A DNA stretch of 64,000 nucleotides from contig NZ_BCSM01000001.1 of the NCBI RefSeq assembly GCF_001570865.1, positions 1 to 64,000 of the forward strand. The letters run 5' to 3'. A program made the translations under genes and the position numbers. The notes under the pieces are model-generated. The model was not told the DNA's origin. It saw only the letters and a list, made by a program, of their open reading frames with translations, and made no database searches. Shown here in pieces: positions 10,736-19,315 of the stretch (position 1 is the stretch's first letter; every line of letters starts with the position of its first letter). Source of the stretch: Rothia kristinae NBRC 15354 (GTDB lineage: Bacteria > Actinomycetota > Actinomycetes > Actinomycetales > Micrococcaceae).

Positions 10736-12004
10736 ATGAGTCGCAAAGCAGTCGTGACCGGTCTCGGAGCCATCTCACCGATCGGCGCCAGCGCCCACCA
10801 GATGTGGGCCAACGCCCTGAAGGGAGTCTCCGGCGTCGTCTGTCTGGAGGACGAGTGGGTGCAGCAGCACCAGCTGCCCGTCTACATCGCCGGGCGGGTC
10901 AGCTCCCCCATCAGCGAGTCCGAGTACGTCTCCCGGGTGGAGACCAAGCGCCTGGACCCCTCGGGGCAGTTCGCCGTGCACTCGGCCCGTCAGGCCTGGG
11001 CCGACGCCGGGTTCACCGGTGAGGACGCCGAGGCCAGCGAGGAGCTGGATCCGGAGCGGGTGGCCGTGTCCTTCGGGACCGGGATCGGCGGGGTGTGGAC
11101 CCTGCTGGACAGCTGGGACACGCTGCGCGAGCGCGGCCCCCGCCGGGTGCTGCCGATGACGGTGCCGATGCTGATGCCCAACGGGGCCGCGGCCGCCGTC
11201 TCCCTGAACCACAAGGCCCGCGCTGCGGCGCAGACCGTCGTCTCCGCGTGCGCCTCCGGCACGGAGGCCCTGCACGTGGCCCTGGACCTGATCCGCACCG
11301 GCAAGGCCGACGTCGTGGTCGCCGGCGGCACCGAGTCCGCGATCCACCCCCTGCCGCTGGCGGCCTTCGCGAAGATGCAGGCGCTGTCCACGCGCAACGA
11401 CGAGCCGGAGCGGGCCTCCCGCCCCTACGACGTCGATCGGGACGGCTTCGTGATGGGCGAGGGCGCCGCAGCGCTGATCATCGAGTCGGAGGAGCACGCC
11501 AAGGCCCGCGGGGCGCGCATCTACGCGGAGCTGGCCGGCACCGGGGTCTCCTCGGACGCCTTCCACATCACCGCCCCCGACGCCGAGGGCCTCGGTGCCG
11601 CGCGCAGCCTGCGCGAGGCGATGGCCTCCGGGGACTTCACCGCCGCCGACGTCAAGCACGTCAACGCGCACGCGACCTCCACCCCCGTGGGGGACATCCC
11701 GGAGGCCACGGCCCTGCGGGCGGCCTTCGGCTCCGCGACCGATGACATGGCGGTCTCGGCCACGAAGTCCATGACCGGGCACCTGCTCGGCGCCGCCGGG
11801 GCGATCGAGGCCGTGATGACCGTGCTGGCGGTGCACGAGCACAAGGCCCCGGCGACCATCAACCTGGAGCACCAGGACCCGCAGATCGACCTGGATGTGG
11901 TCACCCAGGCCCGGGATCTGCCGGCCGGGGAGATCGTCGCGGTCTCCAACTCCTTCGGCTTCGGCGGGCACAACTCGGTAGCCGCCTTCCGCTCGGTGAA
12001 CTGA
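10736..12004 (+). CDS. fabF: 3-oxoacyl-ACP synthase II (KAS II)
   Basis: 422 residues from the ATG at 10736; the frame is open upstream but the KAS fold begins SRKAVVTGLGAISPIG. FabF condenses malonyl-ACP with acyl-ACP to extend fatty acids. The catalytic triad is visible: Cys172 in VVSACASGTEAL, one His in the NAHATSTPVGD motif and the second His in KSMTGHLLGAAGAIE. The C-terminal SNSFGFGGHN motif is intact. Ribosome site GAAAG about 10 nt upstream. Terminated by a strong hairpin (12025-12068). A thiolase-type priming enzyme (FabH) is not in this cluster. Confidence 0.96.
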   Translation: MSRKAVVTGLGAISPIGASAHQMWANALKGVSGVVCLEDEWVQQHQLPVYIAGRVSSPISESEYVSRVETKRLDPSGQFAVHSARQAWADAGFTGEDAEASEELDPERVAVSFGTGIGGVWTLLDSWDTLRERGPRRVLPMTVPMLMPNGAAAAVSLNHKARAAAQTVVSACASGTEALHVALDLIRTGKADVVVAGGTESAIHPLPLAAFAKMQALSTRNDEPERASRPYDVDRDGFVMGEGAAALIIESEEHAKARGARIYAELAGTGVSSDAFHITAPDAEGLGAARSLREAMASGDFTAADVKHVNAHATSTPVGDIPEATALRAAFGSATDDMAVSATKSMTGHLLGAAGAIEAVMTVLAVHEHKAPATINLEHQDPQIDLDVVTQARDLPAGEIVAVSNSFGFGGHNSVAAFRSVN

Positions 12005-12024
12005 CCCCCGCATCCCCCACGCGC

Positions 12025-12068
12025 ACGACGGCGCCCCGGCTGGACAGATCCTGCCGGGGCGCCGTCGT
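12025..12068 (+). terminator. Hairpin terminator after fabF
   Basis: Perfect 16-bp arms 12025-12040 and 12053-12068 (ACGACGGCGCCCCGGC type) with a 12-nt loop, 21 bp after the fabF stop, followed by CTCCC. It is a classic position for an intrinsic terminator in a genome that seldom uses T-runs. Confidence 0.8.
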
Positions 12069-12147
12069 CTCCCGTGGGTGCTTCTCTGGCTTTCCTCACG
12101 CCGCGGGTGCCATGCCGGGGGCCGCGGCGGGTTCCCGGCAGGCGGGT

Positions 12148-12243
12148 TTCGTGCTGAGATGCGCTGTTCGTGCTGAGATGCGTCCCGCCGTGCGGTATCT
12201 CAGCACGATCCCCGCATCTCAGCACGAACCCAGCATCTCAGCA
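12148..12243. repeat. Complex double palindrome built from a GTGCTGAGATGCG unit
   Basis: Five copies of one unit: two direct (12148-12163 and 12167-12182, each TTCGTGCTGAGATGCG) and three inverted (12196-12208, 12213-12228, 12232-12243). Units two and four form a perfect 16-bp stem; units one and five pair over 11 bp outside it. It lies between the fabF terminator and the 3' end of the convergent DUF3145 gene, 50 bp past that stop. It could be a terminator for the minus-strand gene, a transcription-factor array, or a copy of a dispersed palindromic element. No other copy is in this window. Confidence 0.75.
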
Positions 12244-12293
12244 GGGGGCGTTCCTGGGTGGTGCGGTGCCGCTGAGGCCGAGCAGGCTCGGGG

Positions 12294-12800
12294 TCAGCTC
12301 ACCCGGTGCAGCACGCGCACGTTCTCCGGGGCGCTGACGCACTCGCGCAGGGGCTCCAGCTCCTCGTCCCACGCCTCCCCCAGCGCGAGGGAGAACTGGC
12401 GCAGCAGGGCCTGGGGATCACCCTGGGCGCTCTCGTAGGCGCAGCGCACGCGGTCCTCGGTGATGACGGTGTTCCCGGCGGCATCCGTCATGGCCCAGAA
12501 GATGCCGAGGCCGGGGGTGTAGGCCCAGCGACCGGCGTCGGATCCGGGGCGGGCCTCCTCGTGGATCTCGAAGCGCAGATTCCCCAGCTGACGCAGGGCG
12601 GAGGCCAGCAGGGCACCGGTGCCGCAGGGGCCCTCCCATTCCAGGGTGGTGCGCACCTGTCCGGGCAGGGCGAACTGCGGGGACCACTGGGGCTCCGGGG
12701 TGCGTCCGACCACGGATTCCAGGGCCCACCGGATGTGCGGGCACAGCGAGGCGGGGGCTGCGTGGATGTGCAGCACCCCGTGGGTGCGGGGGGTGTTCAC
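12294..12800 (-). CDS. DUF3145 domain protein
   Basis: 168 residues from the GTG at 12800, chosen because GAGGAG precedes it and the family begins at THGVLHIHAAPASLCPHIRWALE. DUF3145 is a conserved actinobacterial family of unknown function. In Streptomyces a member lies next to the fabD-fabH-acpP-fabF cluster, and here it is convergent with fabF, which supports the assignment. The rest of the chain shows WSPQFALPGQVRTTLEWEGPCGTGALLASAL, then a region ending in FSLALGEAWDEELEPLRECV. No transmembrane or signal segment, so it is cytoplasmic. A role connected with fatty-acid synthesis is suggested only by neighbourhood. Confidence 0.83.
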   Translation of the reverse strand: MNTPRTHGVLHIHAAPASLCPHIRWALESVVGRTPEPQWSPQFALPGQVRTTLEWEGPCGTGALLASALRQLGNLRFEIHEEARPGSDAGRWAYTPGLGIFWAMTDAAGNTVITEDRVRCAYESAQGDPQALLRQFSLALGEAWDEELEPLRECVSAPENVRVLHRVS

Positions 12801-12933
12801 GTCGTCTCCTCGGGACACGGGACAGATGCGTCTTCCCCTACGATCTGTCGCCCCGACGGCGGACGTTGCGGGCCCTCGCCCGGGCACCATTGTGCCCCAC
12901 CCGCAGCGATGGGCCAACCGCGACCCGGCGCGC

Positions 12934-13986
12934 TCAGGCCCGCGGGTGGGCCCCGCGGTAGGTGTCGGCCAGGCGCTGCACCGAGACGTGGGTGTAGATC
13001 TGGGTGGTCGCCAGGCTGGCGTGTCCCAGCAGCTCCTGGACCGCGCGGATGTCGGCCCCGCCGTCCACCAGGTGCGTGGCCGCGCTGTGGCGGAAGACGT
13101 GGGCGCCGGTCACCCCGGTGTCCGTGGCTCGGGTGAGGGCCGCGTTGATATCCTCCCGCAGCTGCCTCGGGTCCGCCCGTCCGCCGCGGGGCCCGAGGAA
13201 CACCGCCGACGCGGCCGACCCCTCGGGGTGGGCACCGGCCCAGCGGGGGCGGCCCTGCTCCAGCCAGGCACGCAGGGCGGCGACGGCCGGGGCCCCCAGG
13301 GGGACGGTGCGCTGCCGGTTGCCCTTGCCGGTCAGGGTCAGGGTGCGCCGCTCCCAGGAGATGTCCCCCAGATCCAGGCCGGCCAGCTCTGCGATGCGCG
13401 CGCCGGTCGAATACAGCACCTCCACGACCGCCAGCGTCCGCAGCCGGCGGGTGCGGGCCGCGGGAGGCTCTGATCCTTCGCTGCCGGGGCCCGCGGACGC
13501 CCCGGACTCGGCCGCCGCAGCATCGGCCGCGTCGGAACGGGCGCGCTCGGGCTCGCGCAGGTGGGCGATGACGGCCTCGACCTGCGCGGCGGAGAGCACC
13601 GGCGGCAGGCTGCGGGGGCGCTTGGGCGACTGCAGGCGCACGGAAGGGTCGACGGGAACCAGCCCCTCCCGCTGCGCCCAGCGGAAGAAGCCGCGCGCCG
13701 CGGAGGCCCGACGGGCGGAGCTGGTCCGGGCGGCACCGTCGTGCCCGGCCAGCCAGTCCCGCAGGTCCTCCAGGGTGATCTGCTCCGGGCTCTCGCGTCC
13801 GCGGCGCTGGGCGTGGCGCATCAGGTCCGCCAGATCCCCCAGATACGCGGCGATGGTGCGCGGGCTGCGATGCCGCTCCCACCGCAGGTGCTCCTCGTAC
13901 TCGCCCAGGGCGCGGGCGTGGGCCTCCCCCAGCTCCTGCTCTCCCGACCGGTCCTCCCCGGGCCTGTCGGCCGTCGGGGCGCTCAC
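12934..13986 (-). CDS. xerC: Tyrosine recombinase XerC
   Basis: 350 residues, a little long because of a roughly 35-residue Ala/Ser/Glu-rich insert in the middle (AADAAAAESGASAGPGSEGS region). XerC resolves chromosome dimers at dif with XerD. The N-terminal SAM-like core-binding domain (YEEHLRWERHRSPRTIAAYLGDL) is followed by the catalytic domain with Arg in TGARIAELAGL, Lys in LTGKGNRQR, HxxR in HVFRHSAATH, His in LLGHASLATTQ and the nucleophile Tyr in IYTHV. The GTG at 13986 overlaps the hemD stop as GTGA; an in-frame ATG at 14019 is the alternative. XerC rather than a phage integrase, given its place among dprA, comM, yraN and rnhB. Confidence 0.93.
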   Translation of the reverse strand: MSAPTADRPGEDRSGEQELGEAHARALGEYEEHLRWERHRSPRTIAAYLGDLADLMRHAQRRGRESPEQITLEDLRDWLAGHDGAARTSSARRASAARGFFRWAQREGLVPVDPSVRLQSPKRPRSLPPVLSAAQVEAVIAHLREPERARSDAADAAAAESGASAGPGSEGSEPPAARTRRLRTLAVVEVLYSTGARIAELAGLDLGDISWERRTLTLTGKGNRQRTVPLGAPAVAALRAWLEQGRPRWAGAHPEGSAASAVFLGPRGGRADPRQLREDINAALTRATDTGVTGAHVFRHSAATHLVDGGADIRAVQELLGHASLATTQIYTHVSVQRLADTYRGAHPRA

Positions 13987-14819
13987 GGCCGCTCCCGAGG
14001 TGATCGACTCTGCGCCCATGTACCGACCTGCCGCAGCATCGCCCCCAGCCGGAAGCGCTCGGGGTGCTGCACGGTGAAGCCGTGCTCCCGCAGGGGTGCG
14101 GCGGTGACCGCCCCGACGGCGAACAGGCCGAGGTCCCCCGAGGCGCTGCGCTCGGCCAGGCGGCACCGCTGCTCGGCGTCGGCCGCCTTCAGCCACGCCG
14201 CGGCGGCCCCCGCGGAGGTGAACAGCACGGCATCGGCCGATCCGTCGGCGGCTTCGCGCACGCTGCGCAGCACCGGCTCCGGATCCGCGGGCTGGGCATA
14301 GCGGTACAGGACCACCCCGTGCACCTGCGCACCCCGTTCGCGCAGGTCCCGGGCGTCGCGGCCGTCGTCCATCCCGTGGTGCTGGATCGCGACGGTGCGT
14401 CCGCTCAGCCCCTCGACGGTGAGGTGTTCGATCAGCTCGCTCGTGCTCTCCCCGGGTGCGACCCAGTCGGCCGTGAGCCCGGCGGCCCTGATGGCCCCGT
14501 GGGCCTTGGCGCCGCGGGCGAGCAGGCGGGTCTGACCGAGCAGGCGGCGCAGCGGCTCCCCGAGCTCGAGCGCATCGGCGGCCGCCAGCCAGGCGCGCAG
14601 CCCCACCCCCGTGGTGATCAGCACCGCCTCGGGACGCGCGGCGAGGATCGCTCGGGTGTCCCGGGCGATCTGCTCGTCCCGCTCGGCCGGGACCACCACC
14701 AGGGCTGGGCAGTGGAAGACCTGGGCCCCGAGGCGGGTCAGGGCGTCGTCGATCTCCCGGGAGCGGCGCTGGGCCGTCAGGTGCACGCGCAGCGGGGCTC
14801 GGGCATCGGTGTCGCTCAC
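13983..14819 (-). CDS. hemD: Uroporphyrinogen-III synthase family protein
   Basis: 278 residues from the GTG at 14819, which has AGGAGG 8 nt upstream. It has the two-lobed HemD layout: RVHLTAQRRSREIDDALTRLGAQVFHCPALVV at the N-terminus, a middle SGRTVAIQHHG...LRERGAQVHGVVLYRY block, and SADAVLFTSAGAAAAWL followed by LFAVGAVTAAPLREHGF near the C-terminus. HemD closes hydroxymethylbilane to uroporphyrinogen III for heme and siroheme. No other heme gene is near: it sits between dprA and xerC and overlaps xerC by 4 bp. Some actinobacterial HemD-domain proteins are regulators, but those carry a DNA-binding domain that is absent here. Confidence 0.8.
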   Translation of the reverse strand: MSDTDARAPLRVHLTAQRRSREIDDALTRLGAQVFHCPALVVVPAERDEQIARDTRAILAARPEAVLITTGVGLRAWLAAADALELGEPLRRLLGQTRLLARGAKAHGAIRAAGLTADWVAPGESTSELIEHLTVEGLSGRTVAIQHHGMDDGRDARDLRERGAQVHGVVLYRYAQPADPEPVLRSVREAADGSADAVLFTSAGAAAAWLKAADAEQRCRLAERSASGDLGLFAVGAVTAAPLREHGFTVQHPERFRLGAMLRQVGTWAQSRSPRERP

Positions 14820-14890
14820 GTCAGAGACCTCCTGGGTCGATGGGTGCGCCGTCGCCCCGGGTCGAGGGAACCGGGGCGACCTCCTGCCCT

Positions 14891-16249
14891 TCACACTGTA
14901 TCCACCGGGGTGCCCGATCCCGCACGCTGCGCCGGACGGGAGTCCGGGTGCAGCCGCCAGGTGCCGTCCTCGCGCCGCTGGGCCAGCCCGCGGCCCTCCA
15001 GCACGGACAGGCTCGGCAGCACCTGGCGGATCGCCAGCCCGGCGACGGCGCACAGCCTGTCTGCGGGCACGGCGCGGGCCACGGGCAGGGCATCCAGCAC
15101 CAGCCGCTGCACCTCGTCCAGCCCCTCCCGCGGATCCGGCTCCCCGGGACCGGCACCGGCTCCCGCAGCACCGCCGAGCCCGGGGCCTTCGGACCCAGAC
15201 GCCCCGGTTCCGGCCGCACCGGCTCCAGGTCCGGGCATCGGCAGGAGTCCCTGCCCCGCGCCGGCCAGGCCCGGCAGCTGCGGGGAGCCGATGAGCTCCC
15301 GCAGGTCCCGGGTGCTGGTGACCATGCTCACGGGCTCCTCCTGCAGCAGCCGGTGGCAGCCCGCAGACTGGGCGCTGAACACGCTGCCGGGGACCGCGGC
15401 CACCGTGCGCCCCCATTCCAGGCCGTGATGGGCGGTGTTCAGCGCACCGGAGCGCCACCCGGCCTCCACGACCACGATCACCTCGGCCAGCCCCGCGATC
15501 AGCCGGTTGCGCTGCAGGAACCGGTGGCGCATCGGGGAGCACCCGGGAGGGACCTCGGTGAGCACCAGCCCGCGGTCGGCGATCTCGCGCAGCAGGTCCT
15601 CGTGCCGGCGGGGGTAGAAGCGGTCGATGCCGCAGGCCAGGAAGCACACCGTCGCCGGATCACGCACGGAGGTGGCCAGGGCGGCCCGGTGCGCGGCGGC
15701 GTCGATCCCGAAGGCCCCGCCGGACAGGATCCCGTAGCCTTCGGCCGCCAGGTCTCCGGCCAGGTGGGAGGTGACGGCGGTGCCGTAGCCCGTCGCGTCC
15801 CGGGAGCCGACGAAGGCGATCTCCCCGACCCCGCACCGGGACAGCCGCTCCCGCTGACCGCGTCCCCACAGCCCCCACGGCTGGGCCGGGCCGAGGTCCA
15901 GGAAGGGCTCGGGCCAGTCCGGGTCCTCCGGGCAGGCGAACCAGGCGCCGTGGTGGCGGGCGAGGGTCTCCTCGAGGGCCTCGACCCGGCGCAGCCCGAC
16001 CCGCGGCTGCCACCGCCGCACGGCCTGCTCCAGGGCCTCCTCGGTGAGGCTGCGGGCGTGTTCGGGCCAGGCTTCGGCCGCTTCGCGCCGCTCGGCCGGG
16101 CTCGGGCGGTCGCGGCCCTCGGCGATGGCCAGGGCGCGCTCCGGTCCGAAGGCCGCGACCAGCACGATGGCCACCGAGTCCTGGGGTTCGGCGATCTGCA
16201 TCAGGCGCTGCCGGGCGGTGCGCACGGCAGCGGGGGCGAGAGAGGACAT
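14891..16249 (-). CDS. dprA: DNA processing protein DprA
   Basis: 452 residues from the ATG at 16249 (AGGAG about 8 nt upstream). DprA loads RecA on incoming single-stranded DNA during transformation. The Rossmann-like core is clear: AFVGSRDATGYG (residues 145-156), LSGGAFGIDAAAHRAAL (175-191), ACGIDRFYP, PPGCSPMRHRFLQRNRLIAGL and VVEAGWRSGALNTA. After a Gly/Ala/Pro-rich linker, the C-terminal winged-helix region (LDALPVARAVPADRLCAVAGLAIRQVLPSLSVLEGRGL) resembles the DML1-like domain of longer DprA proteins. An N-terminal helical region of about 80 residues precedes the core. It is co-directional with comM, 53 bp upstream. Confidence 0.94.
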   Translation of the reverse strand: MSSLAPAAVRTARQRLMQIAEPQDSVAIVLVAAFGPERALAIAEGRDRPSPAERREAAEAWPEHARSLTEEALEQAVRRWQPRVGLRRVEALEETLARHHGAWFACPEDPDWPEPFLDLGPAQPWGLWGRGQRERLSRCGVGEIAFVGSRDATGYGTAVTSHLAGDLAAEGYGILSGGAFGIDAAAHRAALATSVRDPATVCFLACGIDRFYPRRHEDLLREIADRGLVLTEVPPGCSPMRHRFLQRNRLIAGLAEVIVVVEAGWRSGALNTAHHGLEWGRTVAAVPGSVFSAQSAGCHRLLQEEPVSMVTSTRDLRELIGSPQLPGLAGAGQGLLPMPGPGAGAAGTGASGSEGPGLGGAAGAGAGPGEPDPREGLDEVQRLVLDALPVARAVPADRLCAVAGLAIRQVLPSLSVLEGRGLAQRREDGTWRLHPDSRPAQRAGSGTPVDTV

Positions 16250-16302
16250 GACGGTCTCCTGGGATGTGGTTCGGTCGGCGGGTCGTGGCGGCGGGACTGG
16301 GC

Positions 16303-17844
16303 TCAGGCGGGAGCCAGCTGGGAGGTCAGCCGCAGGCTGATCGCGGTGTCGATGTCCTGGCGTGCAGGCGAGGTGCGCCCCTCCAGATCCGCGATGGTCC
16401 AGGCCAGGCGCTGCACGCGGTCGCAGCCGCGCAGGGTCAGCTCGCCCCGGTCCAACAGGCCCTGCAGCGGGGTGAGCACGGTGGGTTCCAGGCGCAGCGC
16501 ACCGCGCAGGTGGGTGCCGCCGAGCTGGCCGTTGGTGGACAGGCCGAGTCCGGCCAGCCGCTCGGCGGCGATCGCGCGGGCCTGGCGGACTCTGGCGGCC
16601 ACGGCGGCGCTGGTCTCGGCCTCGCCGCGGCTGCGCATCTGGGCGTAGGAGAGCTTGGGCACCGTGATGTGCAGGTCCACCCGGTCCAGCAGCGGCCCGG
16701 AGAGCTTGGCGAGGTAGCGACGACGCTCCACCGGGCCGCAGGAGCAGCGTCCCCCGCCCATCTCCTGGGAGCGTCCGCAGGGACACGGGTTGGCGGCCAG
16801 CACGAGCTGGAAGCGGGCCGGGTACTGTGCGCTGGCCCGGGCCCGGTCGATGGTGATCAGCCCGGATTCCAGGGGCTGGCGCAGCGCGTCCAGAACTCCG
16901 CGGCGGAATTCCGGGGCCTCGTCGAGGAAGAGCACGCCGCGGTGGGCCCGGGAGGCGGCACCGGGTCGCGGCAGCCCGCTGCCCCCGCCGACGATCGCCG
17001 CGGCCGAGGCCGTGTGGTGCGGGGCCTCCCACGGGGGATCCTCGATCAGCCGGGTCAGCGGGGCGGTGCGCTGGCCGATCGAGTGCACCGCGGTGACCTC
17101 GTGGGCTTCGGCGGCCCCGAGCCGCGGGAGGATGCCCGGCAGCCGTTCGGCGAGCATCGTCTTCCCGGATCCGGGTGGCCCGACCATGGACAGGTGGTGG
17201 CCTCCGGCGGCGGCGATCTCCAGGGCCCAGCGGCCCTCCTCCTGCCCGACGACGTCGGCCAGGTCCTTGGGCGCCGCGGGGGCAGGTTCCGCTGCGACGG
17301 CGCGCGGGCGCTGCGGCGGGCGGATCAGCGTCTCGGTGCGGGCGCCGGCCCAGGCCAGGACATCGGCCAGGCAGGAGAATCCGTGCACGACGGCCCCCTG
17401 GACCAGCTGCGCCTCCGGCAGGTCCTCCTCCGCCACCACGACGTGCTCGTGTCCGGCGGCCACCGCCGCGGCGACGCTGGGGAAGACCCCGGGCACGGGA
17501 CGCAGGCAGCCGTCCAGACCCAGCTCGGCCAGGTAGACGCACCCGCCGGTGGGCTCGGTGGCGCCGTCGGCCTGCACCGCGGCCATGACGATCGCGAGGT
17601 CGTAACCCGAGCCGGTCTTCGGCAGGGTCGCCGGGGTGAGGTTCACGGTGATGCGGCGCGGGGCCAGGGCGCGACCGCTGTTCTTGGCCGCCGAACGGAT
17701 CCGCTCCCGGGACTCCATGAGCGTGGCGTCCGGCAGCCCCAGGAGCACGAAGGACGGCAGCGAGGCGCCGATGTCGGCCTCCACATCCACCAGGTGGCCC
17801 TCCAGGCCCAGCAGGGCGACGGTGTGCGTACGGGCGAAACCCAT
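16303..17844 (-). CDS. comM: ComM/YifB-type Mg-chelatase-like AAA+ ATPase
   Basis: 513 residues, normal for the family. It starts with the typical MGFARTHTVALLGLEGHLVDVEADIGASLPSFVLLGLPDATLMES segment (a Lon-like/ChlI fold), then an AAA+ core with Walker A GPPGSGKT at 222-229, Walker B LFLDEAPEF, and the C-terminal domain with a Cys-rich insert (CPCGRS...CSCGP) and the sensor region LDRVDL. ComM is a hexameric helicase that promotes branch migration during integration of transforming DNA. The yraN stop lies one base upstream, so translation is probably coupled. The gene is in the usual yraN-comM-dprA order. Confidence 0.95.
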   Translation of the reverse strand: MGFARTHTVALLGLEGHLVDVEADIGASLPSFVLLGLPDATLMESRERIRSAAKNSGRALAPRRITVNLTPATLPKTGSGYDLAIVMAAVQADGATEPTGGCVYLAELGLDGCLRPVPGVFPSVAAAVAAGHEHVVVAEEDLPEAQLVQGAVVHGFSCLADVLAWAGARTETLIRPPQRPRAVAAEPAPAAPKDLADVVGQEEGRWALEIAAAGGHHLSMVGPPGSGKTMLAERLPGILPRLGAAEAHEVTAVHSIGQRTAPLTRLIEDPPWEAPHHTASAAAIVGGGSGLPRPGAASRAHRGVLFLDEAPEFRRGVLDALRQPLESGLITIDRARASAQYPARFQLVLAANPCPCGRSQEMGGGRCSCGPVERRRYLAKLSGPLLDRVDLHITVPKLSYAQMRSRGEAETSAAVAARVRQARAIAAERLAGLGLSTNGQLGGTHLRGALRLEPTVLTPLQGLLDRGELTLRGCDRVQRLAWTIADLEGRTSPARQDIDTAISLRLTSQLAPA

Positions 17845-17845
17845 C

Positions 17846-18232
17846 TCAGCCCACCCCTTCCAGCTGCTCGTAGGTGAAGCCCGTCGGGGTGCCGGTGATG
17901 GCCACCGCGTCGATGCGCACCCGCCCCGGGCGCAGCCCGCAGCCGCGGGTCCACTCCCCCGTGAGCCGGCGCAGGCTGCGGATCTTCTGCTCGTCGATGG
18001 CTTCGAAGGGATGCCCGCAGTCTGCCGTGGTGCGGGTCTTGACCTCGCAGATCACGTATCCTTCCGGGGCACGGCAGATCAGGTCCAGCTCCCCGCGCGC
18101 GGGCTCGCCGCGCTCGGCCTGCGCGCCGGCGGGCGGCCGCCAGTTGCGCTCCAGCACCTCCCATCCGCGTCCGATCATCACGGCGGCGGCGATCTGCTCG
18201 CCCCACCGCCCGGTCTGTGCTCGCTCGTCCAT
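17846..18232 (-). CDS. YraN/UPF0102 family endonuclease-like protein
   Basis: 128 residues from the ATG at 18232; the frame is open upstream but the family begins at the GRWGEQIAAAVMIGRGWEVLERNWR segment. It has the PD-(D/E)xK-like signature GELDLICRAPEGYVICEVKTRT (Asp, then Glu-x-Lys), with a conserved Glu in the first helix, as in resolvase-like nuclease folds. The function is unknown, possibly linked to DNA uptake or recombination given the comM-dprA neighbours. The ribosome site is a loose GGAAAGGCAGG. The MGADGKAGAD alternative start 30 nt upstream cannot be excluded. Confidence 0.85.
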   Translation of the reverse strand: MDERAQTGRWGEQIAAAVMIGRGWEVLERNWRPPAGAQAERGEPARGELDLICRAPEGYVICEVKTRTTADCGHPFEAIDEQKIRSLRRLTGEWTRGCGLRPGRVRIDAVAITGTPTGFTYEQLEGVG

Positions 18233-18538
18233 GTCGGCACCTGCCTTTCCGTCGGCACCCATCGTGGGCGCAGCGCGGCAGGCGCAGACCGGAAACCGCG
18301 GATTCGAGGCGGCGAAAGTGGATGGGAAGCCCGGATCACGGCCGCGTCCACCGGTTCGGGAGACCGGTCCCCCATCGTCCCCGGGCACGGGCGCACGGAC
18401 CGGACCGCCGGTCGAGGGGTTCGGCGGCGCAGGCGCGACGCGGGGAGGGGCGAGGAAGGGGCGGCGCAGGTGCGAAGCCGAGAGGCGTGTTGCGAGCGCG
18501 CGGACCTGGAAGGGAGGGCCCGACGTCGGCAGTGGGGG
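18233..18538. other. Gap between rnhB and yraN
   Basis: 306 bp on the 3' side of rnhB and upstream of yraN. I see no convincing gene on either strand and no RNA motif. It probably holds the end of the rnhB transcript and a promoter for the yraN-comM-dprA-hemD-xerC run, but no clear -10/-35 pair was found. Confidence 0.45.
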
Positions 18539-19315
18539 TCAGCCGCGGGCGGCCCGGGCCGCCTCGAGAGCCTCGGAGGCGGCACCGAGCTTCCAGCTGA
18601 GCCGATGCTGCGGCGTCGGGCCCAGGGCGGCGATGGCCCGCCGGTGGGCCGCGGCGCCGTAGCCCTTGTTCCCGGCCCACCCGTAGCCGGGGTGGGCTGC
18701 GTCCAGCTCGAGCATCAGGGCGTCCCGATGCACCTTCGCCCAGACGGAGGCCGCGGCCACGCTCGCGCAGGCCACGTCCGCCTTCACCCGGGTGCTCACC
18801 CTCCCGGTCCACGCGGGCAGGTCTTCGCCCTCCAGAGCCTGCGCCACGGGATCCGGCTCCGCGAACAGGTCCGGGGCAGGCGCGGTGAGCCAGTCATGGC
18901 TGCCGTCCAGCAGGACGGCGTCGGGCCGGTGCCCTGCCGCGCCCAGCTGGGCCAGCGCACGCTGCCCGGCCAGGCGCAGGGCCCCGGTGATGCCCAGCAG
19001 GTCGATCTCCCGGGGCGAGGCGCAGCCCACGGCCGCGGGGATCCAGGCCGCGATCTGCTCGGCCATCGACGTGCGTCGGGCCGGGGAGAGCAGCTTGGAA
19101 TCCGTCAGGTCCGGGATGGTCAGCCGCGTGTGCGCGTCCACGACGGCGGCTCCGACCGCCACCGGCCCGGCCAGGGCGCCTCGGCCCACCTCGTCCATGC
19201 CGGCCACGGATCGGCACCGCGGGCCCAGCAGGCTGCGCTCCAGGTCCAGGGCCGCCACGGGGCGCACCGTGTGGGGCCTTCCGGTCGCGGGCCGGACGTG
19301 CTCGGCGTCGGGCAT
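18539..19315 (-). CDS. rnhB: Ribonuclease HII
   Basis: 258 residues from the ATG at 19315, which overlaps the lepB stop by one base. RNase HII removes ribonucleotides misincorporated into DNA and RNA primers. Catalytic features are visible: [20 protein letters not shown] (the DE pair), LTDSKLLSP, a central Asp in [11 protein letters not shown], and the C-terminal [25 protein letters not shown] block. An N-terminal stretch of about 25 residues ([26 protein letters not shown]) precedes the domain, common in actinobacteria. It belongs to the conserved rplS-lepB-rnhB run. Confidence 0.95.
   Translation of the reverse strand: MPDAEHVRPATGRPHTVRPVAALDLERSLLGPRCRSVAGMDEVGRGALAGPVAVGAAVVDAHTRLTIPDLTDSKLLSPARRTSMAEQIAAWIPAAVGCASPREIDLLGITGALRLAGQRALAQLGAAGHRPDAVLLDGSHDWLTAPAPDLFAEPDPVAQALEGEDLPAWTGRVSTRVKADVACASVAAASVWAKVHRDALMLELDAAHPGYGWAGNKGYGAAAHRRAIAALGPTPQHRLSWKLGAASEALEAARAARG

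Noticed and set aside
12148-12243. CRISPR array
   Set aside because: Units occur in both orientations with 3-13 nt between them, not as direct repeats with 30-40 nt spacers, and there are no cas genes.
12934-13986. Phage or island integrase
   Set aside because: Catalytic layout and neighbours (dprA, comM, yraN, rnhB) fit XerC. No attachment-site duplication was seen, and no dif-like site was recognised nearby.
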